From NCBI RefSeq assembly GCF_041358175.1, contig NZ_JBGKBE010000004.1, forward strand, positions 62,001 through 126,000: a stretch of 64,000 bases of DNA, read 5' to 3'. Position numbers and translations under genes: made by a program. Shown one piece after another: positions 17,058-25,606 of this stretch; within the stretch, counting starts at the first letter, position 1; each line of letters starts with the position of its first letter. Below the pieces are notes generated by a model. It was given only the letters and a program-made list of their open reading frames with translations. It had not been told where the DNA came from and did not search any database. Origin of the DNA: Muriicola sp041358175. GTDB taxonomy: Bacteria; Bacteroidota; Bacteroidia; Flavobacteriales; Flavobacteriaceae.

Positions 17058-17684
17058 TTATTTATAGGATAATAACAGGTAAAGACCAATCCCTGAAAAA
17101 ACCAATACTTGAAGCCATTTAAGTACCCAGGGTGCTTTGGGGTGCGATTGAAGGTATCCCGAGATAGATCCCGCCAGAACAGCGATTAATGAAAATATCG
17201 TAAATGAGATCAACATAAAAAGAAATCCCAGAATATAAAATTGCAGCGTAGTACTTAGAAACTCACTAAAGAGAAATCCGGGGAAAAAAGCCAGGAAAAA
17301 AATGGTCACTTTTGGATTGAGGACATTCATGATAAACCCTTGTTTGTACAATTGCCCTAAGGACTTTTTGGGGCTCACATTAAGGTCGATTCTCAGATCA
17401 GCAGAAGCTCGCCAGACCTTAAAGGCGAGGTAAAACAAATAGATAGCACCGAACAATTTTATGGTGTAAAACAACATGGGATTCAGGCTGATAATGGCAG
17501 AAACACCAAAAGCCAGAAGGGTGGTATGGACCAGACATCCGGAGATAAGGCCGGCGGTAGTTGCCAGGCCATATTTTTTTCCATGGACGATACTCTGGGT
17601 AAGCACGTAAATATTATCGGGACCCGGGAAAATCGCCAGGGATGCTGTTGCCAGCGCAAAAGCCCATAAAATCTCATAGTTCAT
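17058..17684 (-). CDS. LysE/RhtB-family amino-acid exporter
   Basis: A 208-residue inner-membrane protein with about six transmembrane helices, the LysE/RhtB size. The N-terminal signature is clear: PGPDNIYVLTQSIVHGKKYGL with the conserved G(F/L)xxGxxxG (LATTAGLISGCLVH), and the middle LYKQGFIMNVLNPKVTIFFLAF (NPK motif). It exports amino acids such as lysine, homoserine or threonine by proton exchange in known relatives; substrate cannot be told. A -7 box (17714-17721) lies upstream, and the HMG-CoA lyase-like gene follows. Confidence 0.9.
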   Translation of the reverse strand: MNYEILWAFALATASLAIFPGPDNIYVLTQSIVHGKKYGLATTAGLISGCLVHTTLLAFGVSAIISLNPMLFYTIKLFGAIYLFYLAFKVWRASADLRIDLNVSPKKSLGQLYKQGFIMNVLNPKVTIFFLAFFPGFLFSEFLSTTLQFYILGFLFMLISFTIFSLIAVLAGSISGYLQSHPKAPWVLKWLQVLVFSGIGLYLLLSYK

Positions 17685-17713
17685 TTACTTTCCCCCCTTG
17701 TATTCACAACAAA

Positions 17714-17721
17714 CAAACGTA
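17714..17721 (-). promoter_or_regulatory. -7 promoter box of the LysE gene
   Basis: Minus strand TACGTTTG matches TAnnTTTG, with the implied transcription start near 17707 and about 23 bases to the ATG at 17684. Confidence 0.45.
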
Positions 17722-17750
17722 CATTTTTATATATTACAAAAAATTATACC

Positions 17751-18167
17751 ATGAAATTTCAGTTAGGAACCGTTGTCTTACTTCTCTGTTTATTCACCTT
17801 CAACATCAATGCTTCTGCTATGAGTCAATCAGCTATAAGTTCAACCCATGTTTTAAAGCAGGACAGTGTCCTCCGCCATGTAGTTTTATTTAAATACAAA
17901 GCAGGTTCCACCTCAAAAGATATAGAAAAAGTACAGCAGTCATTTGTTGACTTAAAAACTAAAATCCCGCAGATTGTATCCCTTGAATGGGGTGTGAATA
18001 ACAGTCCGGAAGGCCTTGACAAAGGGTTCACACATTGTTTCTTCCTTACCTTCCGAAGTGAGGAAGACAGGGACGCTTACCTCCCCCACCCCGACCATAA
18101 AGCTTTTGGGGAAGTCATTGGGCCTTTTCTGGAAGATGTCCTGGTAGTAGATTACTGGACACACTAG
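17751..18167 (+). CDS. Secreted Dabb (stress-responsive alpha/beta-barrel) protein
   Basis: A 138-residue protein with a signal peptide (hydrophobic VVLLLCLFTF, cleavage near ASA) and a single Dabb domain (about 42-137): LRHVVLFKYKAG at the start, the central PQIVSLEWGVNNSPEGLDKGFTH and the closing HPDHKAFGEVIGPFLEDVLVVDY. The family forms ferredoxin-like dimeric barrels and includes stress proteins and small enzymes; the exported forms of Bacteroidota have no known substrate. Its TAG stop shares the sequence CTAG with the stop codon of pyrD on the other strand. Confidence 0.88.
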   Translation: MKFQLGTVVLLLCLFTFNINASAMSQSAISSTHVLKQDSVLRHVVLFKYKAGSTSKDIEKVQQSFVDLKTKIPQIVSLEWGVNNSPEGLDKGFTHCFFLTFRSEEDRDAYLPHPDHKAFGEVIGPFLEDVLVVDYWTH

Positions 18168-19204
18168 TTTGTTTCAGACAAAATGGCCTTGTTGATTCTT
18201 TTTACCAGGGCCGGACCCTCATAGACAAATCCCGTCCATAATTGAACAAGGCTTGCACCGACTTTCAGTTTTTCTAGTGCATCTTCAGGGGAATGAATCC
18301 CCCCTACCCCGATAATAGGAAAAGATCCCCCGCTCTTTTCATGAAGAAAAGAGATCACCTCCGTACTTTTGCTTTTCAGAGGTTTTCCACTTAGGCCGCC
18401 CGCTTCCTTCACCAAATCTGCATCAGATTTTAAGCCCTGCCTGCTTATGGTAGTATTGGTCGCAATTACACCATCTGTGGCCGTATCCCGGACGATGTCG
18501 ATGATATCCAACAACTGTTCATCGCTCAGATCAGGTGCTATCTTCAGGAGCAAAGGACGCTCTTTAGTTTTCTTTTCTCTGGCCAGGCTTGTATTCTCCT
18601 GTTGAAGGGCTTTCAGTAAGGCTGTTAATGGGGCTTTTTCCTGCAACTCCCGCAATCCTGGTGTATTAGGAGAACTCACATTCACCACAAAATAATCGAC
18701 ATGGGAAAAGAGCGCTCTGAAGCAAATGATATAATCTTCTTTAGCCTTTTCATTAGGCGTTAGCTTATTTTTCCCGATGTTACCCCCGATTAATACCTTG
18801 TGCTCCTTTCTTAGTCGCCCCACAGCAGCCTCAACGCCTTCATTGTTAAAACCCATCCTGTTTATAATGGCCTGATCCGTTTTTAATCTGAATAGCCTTT
18901 TTTTAGGATTACCCGCTTGAGGCATTGGGGTAAGTGTACCGATTTCTACAAAGCCAAAACCAAAGTTGGAGAGCTCATTGTACAAAAGTGCATTTTTATC
19001 GAACCCTGCTGCAAGACCTACAGGGTTTTTAAATTTTAACCCGAAAACCTCTCTTTCCAAACGACTATCCTCCACGAGATACAGCTTTCGGAATATCCGG
19101 GAAAATCCGAGTTTACTCAACCATTTTATTGAAGTAAAAGAGAAATGATGGACTTTCTCAGGGTCGATTAAAAAGAGTAAAGGTCTGATGAGATAGTGGT
19201 ACAT
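18164..19204 (-). CDS. pyrD: Dihydroorotate dehydrogenase (quinone), class 2
   Basis: The membrane-associated flavoenzyme that oxidises dihydroorotate to orotate with quinone as acceptor, in pyrimidine synthesis. From the ATG at 19204 it has 346 residues, the normal class 2 length; the longer reading frame (to 19231) begins upstream of the predicted transcription start. The N-terminal helix (YHYLIRPLLFLIDPEKVHHFSF) is the quinone-tunnel helix of class 2. Visible: NPVGLAAGFDKN (FMN site), NRMGFNN, VNVSSPNTPGLRELQ with the catalytic Ser of class 2, IATNTT, and GVGGIHSPEDA near the end. A -7 box lies at 19221-19228. The gene overlaps the Dabb gene by four bases, tail to tail. Confidence 0.95.
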   Translation of the reverse strand: MYHYLIRPLLFLIDPEKVHHFSFTSIKWLSKLGFSRIFRKLYLVEDSRLEREVFGLKFKNPVGLAAGFDKNALLYNELSNFGFGFVEIGTLTPMPQAGNPKKRLFRLKTDQAIINRMGFNNEGVEAAVGRLRKEHKVLIGGNIGKNKLTPNEKAKEDYIICFRALFSHVDYFVVNVSSPNTPGLRELQEKAPLTALLKALQQENTSLAREKKTKERPLLLKIAPDLSDEQLLDIIDIVRDTATDGVIATNTTISRQGLKSDADLVKEAGGLSGKPLKSKSTEVISFLHEKSGGSFPIIGVGGIHSPEDALEKLKVGASLVQLWTGFVYEGPALVKRINKAILSETN

Positions 19205-19220
19205 AAGCCAATTTGAAAGG

Positions 19221-19228
19221 CAAAAGTA
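19221..19228 (-). promoter_or_regulatory. -7 promoter box of pyrD
   Basis: Minus strand TACTTTTG matches TAnnTTTG; the implied transcription start near 19214 decides in favour of the ATG at 19204. Confidence 0.5.
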
Positions 19229-19280
19229 CAAACTTCAACGACCATTTTCAGTTCCTTTGGAAGTAAAAAATTGAAGAGGG

Positions 19281-19718
19281 TTATTCCGGATCTTTCTCCG
19301 GGAACGGTTGAGGTGTCACTTCGTAGGGCACTCGGCCGGCACTGGTGCATAATTCCCTATAGCGATCATATTGCTTCGGATTAAATAGTTTCAACATTTT
19401 TACGTCATAGGCCCTCGCATTTTCCAGGATCTGATCTTTTAAAACCTTGTACTTGGATGCCAGTCCTTCCAGGTCCTTTGTGCTACTTTGAGGATGGGTG
19501 TCAAAAAGGATACGGATATCTTCCTGATAAACCTTATTCGTCATTGAAAGTTCGGCCTGCCATTCTTTTAATTGGCGGGTTTGTTCCTCATTTAACTGGA
19601 ATACCTGGATGATGGTTTCAGAATTGCTCCCTCCTATCCCCAGCATGCAATCTTTTTCCTGAGCCTGAAGGATAAATCCCAATCCAATAAAAAATATGCC
19701 TGAAAGTATTTTTTTCAT
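19281..19718 (-). CDS. Secreted helical hypothetical protein
   Basis: A 145-residue protein with a signal peptide (MKKILSGIFFIGLGFILQAQ). The mature part is predicted mostly helical with a heptad-like stretch (QLNEEQTRQLKEWQAEL and a second helix LASKYKVLKDQILENARAY), then LFNPKQYDRYRELC. The layout, with an LNxEQ motif and a late NPxQ(Y/F) motif, recalls Spy/CpxP-like LTxxQ periplasmic proteins and flavobacterial Spy-like proteins, but no firm family match can be claimed. Probably periplasmic, perhaps envelope-stress related. Confidence 0.6.
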   Translation of the reverse strand: MKKILSGIFFIGLGFILQAQEKDCMLGIGGSNSETIIQVFQLNEEQTRQLKEWQAELSMTNKVYQEDIRILFDTHPQSSTKDLEGLASKYKVLKDQILENARAYDVKMLKLFNPKQYDRYRELCTSAGRVPYEVTPQPFPEKDPE

Positions 19719-19797
19719 GCTTTTTGATTCTAAGTGCCTGTATAAATGGTAAAACTTAATTATACAGTAATTAGTATTTGATCAATACGATAAATGA

Positions 19798-19825
19798 AAA
19801 AGGCCCTCTTTAGAGAAGGCCTTTT
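19798..19825. terminator. Intrinsic terminator after the TonB receptor gene
   Basis: AAAAGGCC (19798-19805) pairs with GGCCTTTT (19818-19825), with an inner CTCT/GAGA extension. On the minus strand it lies 20 bases past the receptor stop, with T-rich flank; it is symmetric and could act on either strand. Confidence 0.85.
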
Positions 19826-19844
19826 GATTTACTTAATCCCAAGT

Positions 19845-22703
19845 TTATTTCAGAGAGAAGCTGAGTCGGGCAAACAGAAATCTACCGGCAATTCCAAATT
19901 GCTGGGATCTCCTTGACCAATCAAATCTACCGCTACTTCTGTTTCCAAATGCCGGATCGGCACGATCAGGATAAACATCCAGAATATTATTTGCCCCTAC
20001 TGTGAGGGTCAACTCATTGGAAGCCTTAAATCCTAGAGAAAGGTCTGTTACGATCTTGGTTCCAAAATCCTGTTGATTCGCCACTGTGGTAGTCGCTTCT
20101 GTCACCTCTCCGAAGAAAACATTTCTCAGGAAGATGACCCACTTGTCAGACAACAGACTGTTAGTAAGATTTACTTTAGTCCTGGGCACGGCCTGCTCCA
20201 GATATACCCTGCTATCTTCAGGGAAGTAGGTGTCAACAAGGCCTGCATCACGCAAGACCTGTGAAGCATTGATATCTCCTACCTTCTTGGTTTTGGAAAA
20301 TGTTCCAGCGAGATCAGATTTTAATCTCCAGGTGTCAGACAAAATTGCGTCATGAGTAATGACAATGTCTAATCCCTTAGACTCCGTATCTATGGCATTG
20401 GCAAAAAATGAAGCTGCCGTCGCATTGGCCTGTCTCAGGAGGAGATCGAGTTCGGTACCTGTTCCCGGACCTGAAAACTGCCCGGTATAGACCACCCTGT
20501 CATCGATTTTAACAAAGTATCCGTCAACGGTAACGGTAAGGTTTGCAGAGGGAATTTTAGATGTCAGCCCTAAACTTACACTTTTTGAGATTTCCTGTTT
20601 CAATTCGGGAATACCCAGCAAACTGGCAGCTTTACTGTCATTTGAAAAAGTACCTACTTCCTGAGGATTTCCCTGATTATCAAAAATGGTCGACGTGGAA
20701 TTAAAATTCAGCTGGTGTAATGATGGGGCCCTGAAACCAGAATTAACAGCCCCCCTAATATTTAAATTTTCTGAAGCCTTTATCCTTGTCGCCAGTTTAA
20801 AATTCATCGTGGAACCAAAGTCGCTGTAGTTCTCGTATCGGGTTGCAAAACTCGCCAGGAAGGATTCTGTAAAATCTGCCTCGAGGTCTAAGTAACCGGC
20901 AACACTGCTCCGTTCTCTTGCCAGCTCATTATTGGGTGAAAATCCGGGAAAAACCTGAGATCCCCCTGGGCGCGAATTGTCAAAAAAGTCGACTGCAGGT
21001 TGCTGGGAAGCAAGAGTGATAACCTCTCCATTGGCCGTATACTGTGCATAGGAAGCTTCCTCCCCTGGAACAATCGTATAATTCTCAAGGCGATACTCTG
21101 AGCCGAAAGCGACATTTAATCCACTAAAGACATCATCGTAAAACTTTGATACATCCAGATTTGCCGTATTCTGTGAGAATGAAAAGCCACCTGCATCAAA
21201 GGTTGTTGGCGATGCATTCTGAAGGGAGGCATTGTATGTATTTCCAATCACATATAGGAAGGAGTTTTTCCCATAGGTATTGCTCAGATCCACATTCCAA
21301 TCGCCTATCATCCCTTTTATACCAACGGAAACCGACTGGTCCTTTATATTCGAGTTGATTTCAGGAAGGAACCCATTGAAATAGGCCGGAGTATAGGTCC
21401 TGCTTTGATTGGGCAATCTGTAAAATCCTGCAGAATTACCTGTCCTTGAACTCAGTCCGGCAAAGGAATAAAGTTCAGTACCGTTATCATCGAGCGGTAA
21501 AGAGAAATTGGCAAAAAAGCGTCCACCGCGCAGGGCCGACTGACCAACTCTCATATTGAAATCACTGCGCTCCAGGCCTCTGGCGGCTAGTTCGACAGTA
21601 GTATTATCTGCAGAAAGTATGGGTTGCAATTCGGCTTTTGTTGTCGCTCCCTGGGTGTCAATACCTGCGGCATTGGCATATTGCAAAACATCGGTTACAT
21701 CATCGTCTAGTAATAAGGAAAGATCAGCACCGTCGGCTTGTGCAAAACGTTCAACGGTGTTGTACAGGTTAAAAACATCGCCTTCCCATTCCTTCATCCT
21801 GCTGTATTCCTGGCGAACGTCAAAATCACCTGAAAGGGTTAAATATCCCCCATTTTCGCCCAAGGGAATTCCGTAACTCCCTGCAATATTGGTAGTTGCG
21901 CCGTCAACACCGCCGGTCTGATCATTGGCATTCTCAGAGAAATTCGCTCCAGTAGTTACATTGATCAGCAATTCATCCACGGTTTTATTAAGGATAATGT
22001 TGATAACCCCTGCAATGGCATCAGACCCGTACTGGGCTGCGGCACCGTCGCGAAGAACTTCTATACGCTGAATGGCTGCAGTTGGGATCGCATTAAGGTC
22101 TGTACCCACACTACCCCTTCCGAATGTTCCATTTACGTTGATAAGGGAGGAGGTATGTCGTCTTTTACCATTAATAAGAACCAGGACCTGATCGGGACCC
22201 AAGCCTCTTAGGGAAGCCGGATCAATATGGTCCGTACCGTCAGAAATGGTCTGTGTATTCGAAGTAAAAGAAGGGGCCACGTAATTCAGGATTTGATTTA
22301 AATTCACCTGAGGTGCTGCCGTAGCTAATTCTTTAACGTTAATTACATCAATAGGAACTGTACTTTCAGTAGCGGTCCTGTTGGGATTTCTGGAACCGGT
22401 GATGACCACTTCTGCCAGCTGAACTCCTGAAACCAGGGTAATGGCCATAATGGTACTGTTCACTTGTACTTCTTTGGGTTCAAACCCAATGTAGGAAACA
22501 ATAAGTCGGTCTCCGATTATCGCTTCAATACTGAAGTTACCGTCGAAATCTGTAGTCGTCCCTACCTGGGTCCCCTTTTTTACTACTGAGGCACCTGGTA
22601 ATGGCGTACCGTCTTCATCTTTAACCGTTCCTGTAATCTGCGAATGCAGCAATGTTACAGAGCCCAGAAAAAGGAATACAAGCAAGAGTAAATGTTTTTT
22701 CAT
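19845..22703 (-). CDS. TonB-dependent receptor with carboxypeptidase-regulatory-like N-domain
   Basis: A 952-residue outer-membrane receptor. Signal peptide (LLLLVFLFLGSVTLLHS), a CarboxypepD_reg-like domain (about 22-105: GTVKDEDGTPLPGASV, GTTTDFDGNFSI, VSYIGFEP), then the plug (about 110-240) with VLINGKRRHTSSL, AAIQRIEVLRDGAAAQYGSDAIAGVINI, and a long beta barrel. No SusD-like lipoprotein gene is adjacent, so it is not a typical glycan SusCD system. The LINGKRRH plug form is widespread in marine Bacteroidota and Gammaproteobacteria with unknown, possibly metal or peptide, substrate. It stands alone with its own terminator. Confidence 0.9.
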   Translation of the reverse strand: MKKHLLLLVFLFLGSVTLLHSQITGTVKDEDGTPLPGASVVKKGTQVGTTTDFDGNFSIEAIIGDRLIVSYIGFEPKEVQVNSTIMAITLVSGVQLAEVVITGSRNPNRTATESTVPIDVINVKELATAAPQVNLNQILNYVAPSFTSNTQTISDGTDHIDPASLRGLGPDQVLVLINGKRRHTSSLINVNGTFGRGSVGTDLNAIPTAAIQRIEVLRDGAAAQYGSDAIAGVINIILNKTVDELLINVTTGANFSENANDQTGGVDGATTNIAGSYGIPLGENGGYLTLSGDFDVRQEYSRMKEWEGDVFNLYNTVERFAQADGADLSLLLDDDVTDVLQYANAAGIDTQGATTKAELQPILSADNTTVELAARGLERSDFNMRVGQSALRGGRFFANFSLPLDDNGTELYSFAGLSSRTGNSAGFYRLPNQSRTYTPAYFNGFLPEINSNIKDQSVSVGIKGMIGDWNVDLSNTYGKNSFLYVIGNTYNASLQNASPTTFDAGGFSFSQNTANLDVSKFYDDVFSGLNVAFGSEYRLENYTIVPGEEASYAQYTANGEVITLASQQPAVDFFDNSRPGGSQVFPGFSPNNELARERSSVAGYLDLEADFTESFLASFATRYENYSDFGSTMNFKLATRIKASENLNIRGAVNSGFRAPSLHQLNFNSTSTIFDNQGNPQEVGTFSNDSKAASLLGIPELKQEISKSVSLGLTSKIPSANLTVTVDGYFVKIDDRVVYTGQFSGPGTGTELDLLLRQANATAASFFANAIDTESKGLDIVITHDAILSDTWRLKSDLAGTFSKTKKVGDINASQVLRDAGLVDTYFPEDSRVYLEQAVPRTKVNLTNSLLSDKWVIFLRNVFFGEVTEATTTVANQQDFGTKIVTDLSLGFKASNELTLTVGANNILDVYPDRADPAFGNRSSGRFDWSRRSQQFGIAGRFLFARLSFSLK

Positions 22704-22818
22704 AAGTATAGATTTTGAGTGATTAGTCTAAGTAAGGTAGTGAAAACTCTGTGTTAACTACCAATTAAATCCAAAAAATTGATTATCAACTACTTATCAA
22801 TTTCTAGGAAATGACCTC

Positions 22819-22848
22819 TTGGCTCTTGGAAATGAAAAGCTACTTTTG
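22819..22848 (+). promoter_or_regulatory. Promoter of pepT (-33 and -7 boxes)
   Basis: TTG (22819-22821), 19 bases, then TACTTTTG (22841-22848): a good match to the Bacteroidota TTG-N19-TAnnTTTG promoter. The implied start of transcription near 22855 excludes the longer reading frame that begins at 22811 and favours the ATG at 22865. Confidence 0.65.
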
Positions 22849-22864
22849 CGTAAAACTGATTAAA

Positions 22865-24091
22865 ATGGAACCAATAACAGATCGCTTTTTACGCTATGTT
22901 AAAATCGACACCCAGAGTGATCCACATTCTGATTCGACACCGAGTACGCAAAAACAATGGGTGCTCGCAAAGATGTTGTTTCAAGAATTAAAGGATATCG
23001 GCCTTGAAGAGGTTACCCTGGATGAACGTGGATATATTATGGCCACCCTCCCTTCGAACATGGAAAAAGAGGTACCCACCATTGGTTTTATTTCCCATTA
23101 CGATACATCGCCAGATTTTACGGCAACCGGGGTAAATCCAAGAATTATAGAGAATTACGACGGGAAAGATATCCTTCTTAATAAGAATGAAAATATTGTT
23201 TTGTCTCCTGATTATTTTGAGGACCTGTTGCAGTATAAAGGCCAAACCCTTATCGTTACTGATGGAACCACCTTGTTGGGGGCAGACGACAAGGCTGGGG
23301 TTACCGAAATTGTTACTGCGATGGAGTATCTGGTAGCTCATCCTGAGATTAAACACGGTAAAATTCGAATTGGTTTTACCCCTGATGAAGAAATAGGCAG
23401 GGGAGCCCATCATTTCGATGTTGAAGCCTTTGGTGCATCCTGGGCATATACCATGGATGGGAGTCAGATAGGAGAACTGGAATACGAGAATTTCAACGCG
23501 GCCGGGGCAAAGATCACAGCCAGGGGTAAAAGTGTTCATCCGGGATATGCAAAAAACAAAATGGTGAATGCCATTGGAATTATAACCGACCTGACCTCAC
23601 GTCTTCCTAAAAATGAGGTACCTGAGAAGACCGCCGATCGCGAAGGCTTTTACCACGTATACAACTTACAGGGTAGTATAGAATTGGCCACTATGGAGCT
23701 GATCGTCAGGGACCACGACAGAAAATTATTTGAGAAGAGAAAGGACTTTCTTGAAAATCTGGTTGAAGAGTTTAACAAAGAACATTCCGGACTAGTTAGC
23801 CTCGAAATGAAAGACCAGTATTATAATATGAGGGAGAAAGTAGAACCTGTTTACCATATTGTGGAAATCGCCGAAGAAGCGATGAAAGAATTGGGGATAC
23901 AGCCAATAATAAAACCTATCAGAGGGGGTACGGATGGATCTCAGCTGAGTTATATGGGTTTGCCCTGCCCAAATATTTTTGCCGGGGGACATAATTTCCA
24001 TGGAAAATATGAATATGTCCCTGTAGAAAGTATGAAAAAGGCAGTTGAAGTAATCGTCAGAATTTGCGAAATTACAGCTAATAAACTCTAA
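22865..24091 (+). CDS. pepT: Peptidase T (tripeptide aminopeptidase)
   Basis: A cytoplasmic M20B zinc peptidase that removes the N-terminal residue of tripeptides; 408 residues from the ATG at 22865, the usual PepT length. Visible: RFLRYVKIDTQSD at the N-terminus, the first metal motif SHYDTSPDF (H-x-D kept), GADDKAGVTEI, the catalytic TPDEEIGRGAHHFD, the MDGSQIGELEYENFNAA motif specific to PepT, HPGYAKNKMVNA, and the last metal ligand in FAGGHNFHGKYEYVP. Its metal site is complete, unlike that of the M20 gene at 4993. A DUF1801/YdeI gene follows after 11 bases and is probably co-transcribed. Confidence 0.96.
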   Translation: MEPITDRFLRYVKIDTQSDPHSDSTPSTQKQWVLAKMLFQELKDIGLEEVTLDERGYIMATLPSNMEKEVPTIGFISHYDTSPDFTATGVNPRIIENYDGKDILLNKNENIVLSPDYFEDLLQYKGQTLIVTDGTTLLGADDKAGVTEIVTAMEYLVAHPEIKHGKIRIGFTPDEEIGRGAHHFDVEAFGASWAYTMDGSQIGELEYENFNAAGAKITARGKSVHPGYAKNKMVNAIGIITDLTSRLPKNEVPEKTADREGFYHVYNLQGSIELATMELIVRDHDRKLFEKRKDFLENLVEEFNKEHSGLVSLEMKDQYYNMREKVEPVYHIVEIAEEAMKELGIQPIIKPIRGGTDGSQLSYMGLPCPNIFAGGHNFHGKYEYVPVESMKKAVEVIVRICEITANKL

Positions 24092-24102
24092 ACTGAATTA
24101 CA

Positions 24103-24696
24103 ATGAGCAAGGCTAAAATTGAGGCCTATTTCGCCAGGGAAGGAAGCTTTAAAGAAGGTGTAAACAGCTTAAGGGCACTGGCCCTTCAGACCGAAGTCAA
24201 AGAAGAGCTGAAGTGGGGAGCTCCGGTCTACACCCTGGGAGGGAAAAATGTCTTTGGAATTATGGCTTTCAAATCTCATTTCGGAATCTGGTTTTTCAAT
24301 GGTTGCTATTTAAAAGATCCCGGGAATGTACTTGAGAATGCCCAGGAAGGGAAAACAAAGGCCATGAGGCACTGGAAATTCATTGCTGCAGATGATATCA
24401 TGGCAGACAATGTCCTGGCCTATATGACGGAAGCCATAGAGAATCAGAAAAAAGGACTGATATGGAAGCCGGAAAAAAAGAAGAAAACTAACATACCCTC
24501 AGACTTGCTGCAGGTTTTAAAAAAAGATCAGGAACTAAAAAAGGCCTTTAATAAATTTACGGCCTATAAGCAGGGTGAATTCTGTGAGTATATCGAAACG
24601 GCAAAACAACTAAAGACAAAACAGAGCCGACTGGAAAAGATCATTCCCATGATCAGGGAAGGAATTGGTATAAACGACAAATACCGAAAGACCTAG
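24103..24696 (+). CDS. DUF1801 / YdeI-OmpD-associated family protein
   Basis: A 197-residue cytoplasmic protein. Residues about 10-115 match DUF1801 (ELKWGAPVYTLGGKNVFGIMAFKSHFGIWFF with the typical WG and K-FG-F features), and the C-terminal part (about 130-197) matches the YdeI/OmdA helical domain (IPSDLLQVLKKDQELKKAFNKFTAYKQGEFCEYIETAKQLKT broken here into its parts: P-x-DL, L-x-x-AF-x-x-(L/F)-T, R-x-E-(Y/F)). Function is not established in the family. Operon partner of pepT; its end lies at a bidirectional terminator. Confidence 0.82.
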   Translation: MSKAKIEAYFAREGSFKEGVNSLRALALQTEVKEELKWGAPVYTLGGKNVFGIMAFKSHFGIWFFNGCYLKDPGNVLENAQEGKTKAMRHWKFIAADDIMADNVLAYMTEAIENQKKGLIWKPEKKKKTNIPSDLLQVLKKDQELKKAFNKFTAYKQGEFCEYIETAKQLKTKQSRLEKIIPMIREGIGINDKYRKT

Positions 24697-24722
24697 CCCT
24701 TGTCACCAAGTACAGGGAATTA

Positions 24723-24753
24723 AAAAACCGGTAACTCAGAGCTACCGGTTTTT
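24723..24753. terminator. Bidirectional intrinsic terminator
   Basis: An 11-base perfect stem, AAAAACCGGTA (24723-24733) with TACCGGTTTTT (24743-24753), loop of nine. It separates the converging pepT operon and the nusB-DUF1573-yajC genes. Confidence 0.9.
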
Positions 24754-24773
24754 GTTCTTACAATCCTAATGCC

Positions 24774-25058
24774 CTATTTCGCAGGCGGATTTAATTTATT
24801 GCTCATTTCCATGGAAATGGCTGAGCGATCGAATTTCAGTCTACCGGCCATGGTTTCAATAATGCAGGATGAATCCTTGTCATTGAGATCAACGACCTTT
24901 CCGTGAAGGCCACTTTTAGTGACAATTTTATCTCCTTTTTTTAATGCTGCCGCAAACTTTTTTTCATCTTTCTGTCTTTTCATTTGAGGTCGTATCATAA
25001 AGAAATACGCCACAACAAAAATCAGAATCATCGGCAGGAAATTTCCTATCTCGCTCAT
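24774..25058 (-). CDS. yajC: YajC, Sec translocon accessory subunit
   Basis: A 94-residue inner-membrane protein with one transmembrane helix (LPMILIFVVAYFFMI, residues 8-22), followed by the conserved RPQMKRQKDEKKFAAALKKGD stretch (given here in parts: RPQMKRQK, KGDKIVT, GLHGKVVDL). It associates with SecDF in protein export. The gene order nusB, DUF1573 lipoprotein, yajC is a conserved flavobacterial arrangement. Confidence 0.93.
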   Translation of the reverse strand: MSEIGNFLPMILIFVVAYFFMIRPQMKRQKDEKKFAAALKKGDKIVTKSGLHGKVVDLNDKDSSCIIETMAGRLKFDRSAISMEMSNKLNPPAK

Positions 25059-25078
25059 AATTCTATCTGTATTTAAAC

Positions 25079-25561
25079 TTACTTAACCGGACCTAGATTG
25101 GCCGCAGGTGCTCCGCTGTTAGGCTGAACAAAGGCTTTAATCCTAAGTAATTCTGATCCCTTTTCGGTATTTGCGGAAACAGTTATTGTTTTGGTAACCT
25201 GGTTCTGTCCCGACCCATTGAATTTAACCAGTAACTCCCCTGTTTCTCCCGGGGCGATAGGTGTGTTTTTAGGATACTCGGGCACTGTACATCCACAACT
25301 ACTTGTGGCATTGGTGATAATAAGTGGAGCATTCCCCGTATTGGTGAATGTAAATGTAGTTTCCTGTGGAGTCCCCTGATTGATAGTACCGAAATCGTGC
25401 TCGGCCTTATTAAAGGTCATAACAGGAAGGTTCTTGGCGGCCGCATCTCTTTCGGCAGCTACCTGAACATTTGCTGTTTCAATTTTGTTAGAGGCCTTTT
25501 CCTTGCAGGAAACAAAACCGATCATACTGACTACCCCCAGGGCTATGAATATTCTTTTCAT
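25079..25561 (-). CDS. DUF1573 lipoprotein
   Basis: A 160-residue protein with a lipoprotein signal (lipobox GFVSC, Cys 19). The domain (about 48-150) is the DUF1573 Ig-like fold: HDFGTINQGTPQETTFTFTNTG, then SSCGCTVPEYP and IAPGETGELLVKFN. Function is unknown; ASPM-SPD-2-Hydin-like Ig folds of this sort bind proteins. Located between nusB and yajC, with its own -7 box at 25587-25594. Confidence 0.9.
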   Translation of the reverse strand: MKRIFIALGVVSMIGFVSCKEKASNKIETANVQVAAERDAAAKNLPVMTFNKAEHDFGTINQGTPQETTFTFTNTGNAPLIITNATSSCGCTVPEYPKNTPIAPGETGELLVKFNGSGQNQVTKTITVSANTEKGSELLRIKAFVQPNSGAPAANLGPVK

Positions 25562-25586
25562 ACAACTAGATTTAATTATTTTGCTG

Positions 25587-25594
25587 CAAAATTA
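25587..25594 (-). promoter_or_regulatory. -7 box upstream of the DUF1573 gene
   Basis: Minus strand TAATTTTG matches TAnnTTTG in the gap after nusB, about 25 bases from the ATG at 25561. It suggests that DUF1573-yajC can be transcribed apart from nusB. Confidence 0.4.
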
Positions 25595-25606
25595 AGGAAT
25601 TAATGC

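Noticed and set aside
19845..22703. SusC-type glycan utilisation locus
   Set aside because: No SusD-like lipoprotein or glycoside hydrolase gene is adjacent; the plug sequence is of the LINGKRRH type.
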